Below, one piece after another: positions 50,391 through 54,522 of a stretch of 54,522 bases of DNA. Under the pieces are notes generated by a model. It was not told where the DNA came from, did not search any database, and worked only from the letters and a program-made list of their open reading frames with translations. The translations under genes and the position numbers were made by a program. Location of the stretch: the NCBI GenBank assembly GCA_002390745.1, contig DGQK01000010.1, forward strand, positions 1-54,522, written 5' to 3'. Position 1 is the first letter of the stretch. Each line of letters starts with the position of its first letter. This DNA comes from Bacteroidetes bacterium UBA4416. GTDB lineage: Bacteria; Bacteroidota; Bacteroidia; B-17B0; Aurantibacillaceae.

Positions 50391-51281
50391 TTATTTTAAA
50401 CTGTTCTCTGTTTTTATATCCCGTTTTGAGGCCACAAATTGCCGCGAGTCGAGCATAAAGGAGCTGCCCTTTACCATGATGTGCACCAGGAGCTTTTCAA
50501 TACTCACCGGTTCGCCTTCCTCGGCATAAGCCATGTTGGTGTGGCCAACCATCTGCCCGTCGATGATGGTTGCCATGCCGGAGCCGATGCAGCTGGCAAT
50601 TCTCCCTTTGCTGATCACCAGGGCCGTGTCTTCCCCAAGCCCTATTCCCACACAGGTAGGGTTCATCACCACCGCTTGTGCCAGCCTTCCGAAGCGTCCG
50701 CGTTTGGTGAAATGGGTGTCGATGATACAGCCGTTGATAAACCCCAGCCCCGAGCTGATCTTGACGGTTCCTTTCAGGATGGCTTCGTTGTTCTCGCCTT
50801 CATACATCATGAGGGCTCCCGCAGCCGCAGCCCCCGCGCTGGTGCCTGCCACAATAAAATCCTTATCGTTGAGATAGCGGTTGAGGGTTACGGCCAGCAC
50901 ATCCGTATTGCCGAGGATGGTAGACAGCCTGAACTGGTCGCCGCCGCTGAAAAGGACCGCATGCGCTTTTTTGATCCGTTCTATAAATAAGGGATTCGCC
51001 GCATCGTAATTATTGCCCATATTGATGAAGCCTACTTTTTTCAGGCCAAGCGAATGAAAAGCCTGCTTATAGCGCTGGCTGATAACGTCAGGCTCGCCGG
51101 AGGCCGTGGTAATGATCTCGATGGTTTTCCGCGATCTTTTCGGAGGCAACAGATGCTTAAGGATTTCTGCAGGCTCATAAAAAATATTCTTGCTGCTGAT
51201 GTCGGGCGTTTCAATGCTTCCTTTATCTTCCGCGCCTCCGATGAGGATGAGCTTTCCTTTGGGTGTGCTTGATAGATTCAT
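50391..51281 (-). CDS. Cyanophycinase (peptidase S51 family)
   Basis: The roughly 296-residue protein opens GKLILIGGAEDKG, has FSGGDQFRLSTIL, the nucleophile elbow GTSAGAAAAG with the catalytic serine, and the DTHFTKRGRFGRLAQ block. These are hallmarks of cyanophycinases, which split the Asp-Arg storage polymer into beta-Asp-Arg. No signal peptide is seen, so it is intracellular. No cyanophycin synthetase is visible in the window. The start at MNLSSTPKGK is preferred over a Met 8 codons upstream. It heads a four-gene operon. Confidence 0.9.
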   Translation of the reverse strand: MNLSSTPKGKLILIGGAEDKGSIETPDISSKNIFYEPAEILKHLLPPKRSRKTIEIITTASGEPDVISQRYKQAFHSLGLKKVGFINMGNNYDAANPLFIERIKKAHAVLFSGGDQFRLSTILGNTDVLAVTLNRYLNDKDFIVAGTSAGAAAAGALMMYEGENNEAILKGTVKISSGLGFINGCIIDTHFTKRGRFGRLAQAVVMNPTCVGIGLGEDTALVISKGRIASCIGSGMATIIDGQMVGHTNMAYAEEGEPVSIEKLLVHIMVKGSSFMLDSRQFVASKRDIKTENSLK

Positions 51282-51389
51282 ATATAGAACAGGTTCCACA
51301 TGCACAATTAAAACTAAATGCCAGCCCGGGTCTTTTTTTCAGGCATCGGCTTTGAATCTTCAGGGCTATAACTTTTTAATCTAACCATT

Positions 51390-51962
51390 ATGAAAACCAC
51401 AACAACCAAAAAAAAATCGGGAAGCAAAAAGCAAGCGGCCGAATACAGCATGGAAGAATCTGCGCTGATGAAATTATTTGAAGACGAGCTCAAGGACATC
51501 TATTGGGCGGAGAAAGCACTCACCAAAGCCCTGCCTAAAATGGCGAAGAATGCGACCTCTCCGGAGCTTCAGGAAGCTCTTGAAAATCACCTGGCAGAAA
51601 CGGAAGAGCAGATCAAAAAGGTAGAGCAGGTGTTTGAGCTCATTGGCAAGAAGGCTGTTGCTAAAAAATGCGAAGCCATGGCAGGCCTTGTGAAGGAAGG
51701 CGAAGAAATTATGAAGGATACTGAAAAAGGTGCCATGCGCGATGCCGGAATCATTTCGGCCGGAAACAAAGTGGAGCACTACGAGATCGCTTCTTACGGC
51801 ACTCTGAAAACCTTTGCCCAGATCCTTGGCTTAACGGATGCGGCAGAAATCCTGGATGAGATCCTGGAAGAAGAAAAAAATGCGGACGCAACCCTGACGG
51901 AGATCGCCGAATCTACCATTAACATTCAGGCATCCGAAGAGGAGGCCGAAGCGGCTGAATAG
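51390..51962 (+). CDS. Ferritin-like DUF892 (YciE/YciF) stress protein
   Basis: The 190-residue protein has a Lys/Thr-rich leader followed by a four-helix ferritin-like bundle: ALMKLFEDELKDIYWAEKAL, HLAETEEQIKKVEQVFELIG and KVEHYEIASYGTLKTFAQIL, with several Glu/His metal-ligand positions. DUF892 proteins are induced in stress and stationary phase in enterobacteria. It is divergent from the cyanophycinase operon, and a shared stress regulator is possible. No TTTG/TAnnTTTG pair with normal spacing was found upstream. Confidence 0.9.
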   Translation: MKTTTTKKKSGSKKQAAEYSMEESALMKLFEDELKDIYWAEKALTKALPKMAKNATSPELQEALENHLAETEEQIKKVEQVFELIGKKAVAKKCEAMAGLVKEGEEIMKDTEKGAMRDAGIISAGNKVEHYEIASYGTLKTFAQILGLTDAAEILDEILEEEKNADATLTEIAESTINIQASEEEAEAAE

Positions 51963-51986
51963 AAAGGGATTTTTATGCTTTGCAAA

Positions 51987-52022
51987 AAGAAGGTGTAATT
52001 ATTTTTACACCTTCTTTTTTTC
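51987..52022 (+). terminator. Terminator of the yciF-like gene
   Basis: AAGAAGGTGTAA (51987-51998) pairs with TTACACCTTCTT (52005-52016) over 12 bp, followed by a T run. It separates the stress gene from the riboswitch. Confidence 0.9.
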
Positions 52023-52127
52023 TGTAGAAGCCCTTCTACAGAGGTTTTCAGAAGACGAGCATTTTATTAGGATATGTCCGTCAAATACCCTTACATTTAC
52101 GCCCGTAAGTTCTTTTTTATTTCTTCA

Positions 52128-52295
52128 TACAACCGGAAAGGTTTTGCTTCGCTGTAGATTAATAGGGAATCGTGTGAGAATCACGAACTGTCGCGCAACT
52201 GTAAGTAACACCAGAATGTTTACCGCTTAGATCCACTGTTATCGCTTTGATGGCGGGAAGGACGGTAAACATGTTACAAGTCAGGAGACCTGCCT
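52128..52295 (+). promoter_or_regulatory. Cobalamin (AdoCbl-type) riboswitch
   Basis: Conserved blocks are readable in order: GGAAAGGTT at the start, AATAGGGAATCGTGTGAGAA then AACTGTCGCGCAACTGTAA, the CCACTG element, GCGGGAAGG, and the B12 box GTCAGGAGACCTGCC (52280-52294). The order and spacing match the cobalamin riboswitch family, which shuts expression when B12 is bound. A possible antiswitch sequence, GGCAGG (52367-52372), could pair with CCTGCC (52289-52294). TACATTTA at 52092-52099 may be the -7 box. The usual neighbour, a btuB-type receptor or B12 synthesis gene, is not found. Confidence 0.88.
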
Positions 52296-52310
52296 TTTTC
52301 GGATTGACAA

Positions 52311-52457
52311 ATGCTTTCGCGAATAAAGTTGTTTGGTCGGGTAGAATGGATGCCGCTTGCAGTCAGGGCAGGAGGCATGTGCATTTTAGTTTCTTCACAA
52401 TTTCAGTTCATGGGCATCTATGAAGTTCTGCAAAAAGAGCTTTCAGGAATCCTGTAA
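52311..52457 (+). CDS. Possible 48-residue small protein under the cobalamin riboswitch
   Basis: An ATG 17 nt after the B12 box opens a 48-codon frame (starts MLSRIKLFGRVEWMPLAVRA, ends LQKELSGIL). It has a hydrophobic middle (about 14-35) and no recognised family. Position behind the riboswitch is the only argument that it is translated; it could also be the remnant of a lost B12 gene or chance. From 52458 to 52620 no other gene is visible. Confidence 0.3.
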   Translation: MLSRIKLFGRVEWMPLAVRAGGMCILVSSQFQFMGIYEVLQKELSGIL

Positions 52458-52620
52458 CCTTTAAATGCTACTGATGCAAAATAACACCGGTACTGCGCGC
52501 GACCCCGGCAGTCTCTTTCTTTTCTTTTTGAGGCAAAATGCCGGGCAGCGCTTTCCTGTGCCCATGCACTATTCCTTATTTCGATACTTAATCACACGTT
52601 TCACCAATCACCCTTAACTT

Positions 52621-53007
52621 ATGACCACTGAAGAAAAAATTGAACGCTCGGAAACACGCCTGTTCAAGGCCGTTTTTCCCAATACCACCAACCATTACGA
52701 CACGCTGTTTGGCGGTACTGCCATGCAGCTCATGGATGAAGTGGCTTTTATTACAGCAACACGTTTCAGCAGGCAGCGCATGGTAACGGTGAGCAGCGAC
52801 CGCATCGACTTTAAGAAGCCGATACCCGGAGGCACCATCATCGAGTTGATAGGTAAGGTGGCTTACCTGGGCAAAACCAGCGTGAAAGTACGCGTCGATA
52901 TTTTTATTGAGCAGATGTACAGCGAGCAGCGCGAAAAAGCCGTGAGCGGCGAGTTTACCTTTGTAGCCATTGATGAGCACAAGAAGCCGGTGAAGATAGA
53001 CCGGTAA
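52621..53007 (+). CDS. Acyl-CoA thioesterase (hotdog fold, YciA-type)
   Basis: The 128-residue protein has the YciA/BACH pattern: VFPNTTNHYDTLFGGTAMQL, with the Asn-His-x-x-Thr-x-x-GG catalytic region, then MDEVAFITATRFS, and the RIDFKKPIPGGTI core strand. Such hotdog enzymes split acyl-CoA thioesters in the cytoplasm. It is 326 nt from the cobalamin riboswitch on the same strand with no clear terminator between, so riboswitch control cannot be excluded. The start is the first ATG after a TAA. Confidence 0.9.
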   Translation: MTTEEKIERSETRLFKAVFPNTTNHYDTLFGGTAMQLMDEVAFITATRFSRQRMVTVSSDRIDFKKPIPGGTIIELIGKVAYLGKTSVKVRVDIFIEQMYSEQREKAVSGEFTFVAIDEHKKPVKIDR

Positions 53008-53337
53008 CGTGTGCTGCAGAAGGGATGGCAATGCATGCGATGTATTGCCTGAGCTGAACACACAACAACCGAACAATCACAGGTCTGAAAGCTAATGGTA
53101 AACCCTTAGTGGCTGGTTTTTTGCAGAGCCAGGTACTGCACTTCCATGTGCTTTTTTTAGTAAAACTGTGGAAAAGAACTACCAGCGTTTTGCATGGCAA
53201 GTTTGATGTGCCGCTCGTAGCAAGGGTGCCGCGGGTGGTATCAGATTTGAATTGTTGTTTGGACATCTTTTGTAGGTGTCTGTAAAGTAACTAAAATCCA
53301 TTTATCAAGTAAAAGCTACTGTCCTAAAACCCTACCT
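53008..53337. other. Gap between thioesterase and OmpA genes; no gene seen
   Basis: These 330 nt hold no convincing reading frame. A weak hairpin before a T run (GCAC-TTCCAT-GTGC-TTTTTTT near 53148-53160) might end the thioesterase transcript. Several TTTG words occur near 53246-53275, but no properly spaced TAnnTTTG box was found for the downstream gene. Confidence 0.5.
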
Positions 53338-54162
53338 ATGGAAAAACTCCTACCTAAGCCAGTAGGCTTCTTTTTTGTCCTTGCCGTTTTCCTGTTAGCG
53401 GGTTGTGTTTCCAAAACTGCACTTCAGGGAAAAATAGTGATTGTTCCGCAAAAATTACCTTACCTGGTGCATCAGAAAATTCATCTGAAACGAAACGACA
53501 AGGCTGCCTATACCACCGAGATCGACGCTTTCGGCTTTTTTGAATTCACAGGGGTAAAGCGCCGTAAAACCTATTCGATAGAGCTTGACTCGATTCCTAA
53601 AAAACTGGAAGGCAGCGTGTTTTACATAGCCAGCATGGATGGGAAAAAAATAAAAGAGATCGATCTTCGGAAAGCCTTCGAGTTCAGGTTGCTGCCACTC
53701 GAATTCGATGCACTTTCTATGCAGGACGACGATCTCGATGCCAAGATCAAGGAGTTTAAAAGCGGTGCTATAGGAAACGAATTGCTGGTGAAAAAATACA
53801 TTCATTACGAAACGGGCTCTTATCTCATTTCGAAAGAGAACCGCAAGTATATGAATGCCATTGCCAGTGTTTTAAAAAACAATAGTCAGTTTACTCTCCG
53901 GGTCAATTCGCATGCCGATGCTACCGGAAACGACGACTTTAACCTGGCCTTGTCGGTGAAGCGCGCCAACGAGATCAAGAACTACCTGGTGAAAAAAGGC
54001 ATTGCCGCAAACCGCATCATAACATATGGCTATGGCGAAAGTCGCCCGCTGAACAGTTGCACCAACGGCGTACCCTGTAGCGAACTGCAGCACCGCCAAA
54101 ACCGCCGCACGGAATTTGTGTTCAAGGTCAAGCGCCAGGGCGATGTTTCGGTGCGGGGGTAA
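53338..54162 (+). CDS. OmpA family lipoprotein
   Basis: The 274-residue protein has a lipoprotein signal (LLAGC, lipidated Cys at about 22), a beta-rich middle of about 100 residues, and an OmpA peptidoglycan-binding domain at the C terminus (about 160-268). The domain shows FTLRVNSHADATGNDDFNLA, VKRANEIKNYLVKKGIAANR and YGYGESRPLNSC, then RRTEFVF. It likely links the outer membrane to peptidoglycan. The Cys pair in NSCTNGVPCSELQH is a common feature of the Bacteroidota form. The terminator lies 60 nt downstream. Confidence 0.9.
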   Translation: MEKLLPKPVGFFFVLAVFLLAGCVSKTALQGKIVIVPQKLPYLVHQKIHLKRNDKAAYTTEIDAFGFFEFTGVKRRKTYSIELDSIPKKLEGSVFYIASMDGKKIKEIDLRKAFEFRLLPLEFDALSMQDDDLDAKIKEFKSGAIGNELLVKKYIHYETGSYLISKENRKYMNAIASVLKNNSQFTLRVNSHADATGNDDFNLALSVKRANEIKNYLVKKGIAANRIITYGYGESRPLNSCTNGVPCSELQHRQNRRTEFVFKVKRQGDVSVRG

Positions 54163-54222
54163 TCTATCCTGCTTTGCAGTTGCACGGCTTTTCAATAATA
54201 GTTTGAAAAGGCAGAACTAAAG

Positions 54223-54257
54223 AATCCCTCCACGGCGCGTCCTGGAGGGATTTTTTG
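54223..54257 (+). terminator. Terminator of the OmpA lipoprotein gene
   Basis: AATCCCTCCA (54223-54232) pairs with TGGAGGGATT (54243-54252), 10-nt loop, followed by TTTTT. Confidence 0.9.
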
Positions 54258-54294
54258 TCGCTTAGCGGGGCGTGGGAGGTAAAAGAAACACTTT

Positions 54295-54487
54295 AGCGCG
54301 CCCCAGTAAACCGAGTTGACAAAACGGAAATCTGAAGCGCGCCGCAGTAAACCGAATTGACAATTCAGAAAACCAAAGCGCGTCGAAGTAAACCAAATTG
54401 ACAAACCGGAAATCCGAAGCGCGCCCCAGTAAACCGGATTGACAAAACGGAAATCCGAAGCGCGGGACAGAAATCCCTGGCGCGCCG
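54295..54487. repeat. 41-bp tandem repeat array (minisatellite), reaching the window edge
   Basis: Four units of exactly 41 bp start at 54295, 54336, 54377 and 54418 with AGCGCG(C/T)C and share AGTAAACC and TTGACAA; a decayed fifth unit starts at 54459. Units 1 and 4 differ at only about two positions. The period is not a multiple of three and no gene spans the array convincingly, so it is non-coding. Confidence 0.88.
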
Positions 54488-54522
54488 AATGAATATTGCT
54501 TATCACAGAATGAACCTTAGCC

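Noticed and set aside
52465..52619. A 51-codon frame directly before the thioesterase ATG
   Set aside because: Low-complexity Phe/Arg-rich translation, no promoter, and no better support than chance.
52955..53266. Minus-strand frame of 103 codons across the thioesterase 3' end
   Set aside because: It overlaps the end of a confident gene on the other strand and has an odd Ser/Lys/Cys-rich composition.
54295..54458. CRISPR array at the 41-bp repeats
   Set aside because: The units adjoin with no unique spacers, the conserved part covers the whole 41 bp and no cas genes are present.
54295..54458. TTGACA words in each 41-bp unit as -35 promoter boxes
   Set aside because: This phylum uses TTTG/TAnnTTTG promoters; no matching -7 boxes accompany the words.
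54192..54506. Minus-strand frame of 104 codons over the tandem repeats
   Set aside because: It is produced by the 41-bp repeat, whose period is not a multiple of three; the same repeat is read in different frames.

Overview
The window reads as a chromosomal segment of a free-living member of the Bacteroidota (phylum level is firm; Chitinophagales/Sphingobacteriales-like is only a guess). The reasons are: ribosome-binding sites are essentially absent; several promoters match the Bacteroidota consensus TTTG-N19/21-TAnnTTTG; the order rpmB-rpmG-DUF4295-ftsY is typical of the phylum; a type IX secretion (T9SS) C-terminal sorting domain is present; and phylum-specific families occur (BT_3928-like DoxX protein, DUF5686 carboxypeptidase-like protein, 'sensor of ECF-type sigma factor', a dihydroorotase with a DQVHFREPG motif). 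Nothing looks like a prophage, integron or large island; the only mobile DNA seen is a decayed IS remnant near 28.3-28.8 kb.

Layout. 0-0.6 kb: 3' end of a 23S rRNA gene, the 5S gene and a terminator. 0.7-5.9 kb: a TPR/SpoIIE-type phosphatase, then an ECF sigma factor operon (sigma, membrane protein with internal repeats, sigma-sensor, beta-barrel). 6.1-11.8 kb (minus): lpxH coupled to an M1 peptidase gene, a TlpA-like lipoprotein and apaG. 12.1-13.9 kb: rpsA with a structured leader and three tandem terminators. 14.2-16.3 kb: small lipoprotein, membrane and flavoprotein genes. 16.5-22.6 kb: a complete MarR-RND-TolC efflux operon. 22.6-28.0 kb: membrane protein, SIMPL protein, dolichol-phosphate-mannose-synthase-like glycosyltransferase, RlpA, dihydroorotase and a beta-barrel. 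28.0-28.9 kb: IS remnant. 28.9-36.6 kb (minus): a very long TraB-domain protein, ftsY, DUF4295, rpmG, rpmB and a DEAD-box helicase. 36.9-44.9 kb: two small orphans, MarC, a DUF5686 protein, a four-gene winged-helix-regulator operon behind a perfect palindrome, a DoxX/thioredoxin-like fusion and a second SIMPL protein. 45.1-47.8 kb: a T9SS-secreted Asp-box propeller and a cupredoxin lipoprotein. 48.0-52.0 kb: an S24/LexA-like repressor, then a tight four-gene operon (cyanophycinase, low-affinity iron permease-like protein, SET-domain protein, CinA C-terminal amidase) opposite a YciF-type ferritin-like gene. 52.1-54.5 kb: a cobalamin riboswitch with no recognisable B12 gene behind it, an acyl-CoA thioesterase, an OmpA lipoprotein and a 41-bp tandem repeat array at the window edge.

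The points most worth a second look are the cobalamin riboswitch facing only a 48-codon ORF, the 16-bp perfect palindrome inside a textbook promoter of an apparently autoregulated operon, the cyanophycinase/SET/iron/CinA operon, the repeat-built membrane protein in the sigma operon, the internally deleted IS with 19-bp inverted repeats, the 41-bp minisatellite and several promoters whose -7 box lies only 3-7 nt before the start codon. All calls come from reading the sequence; no database search was possible.
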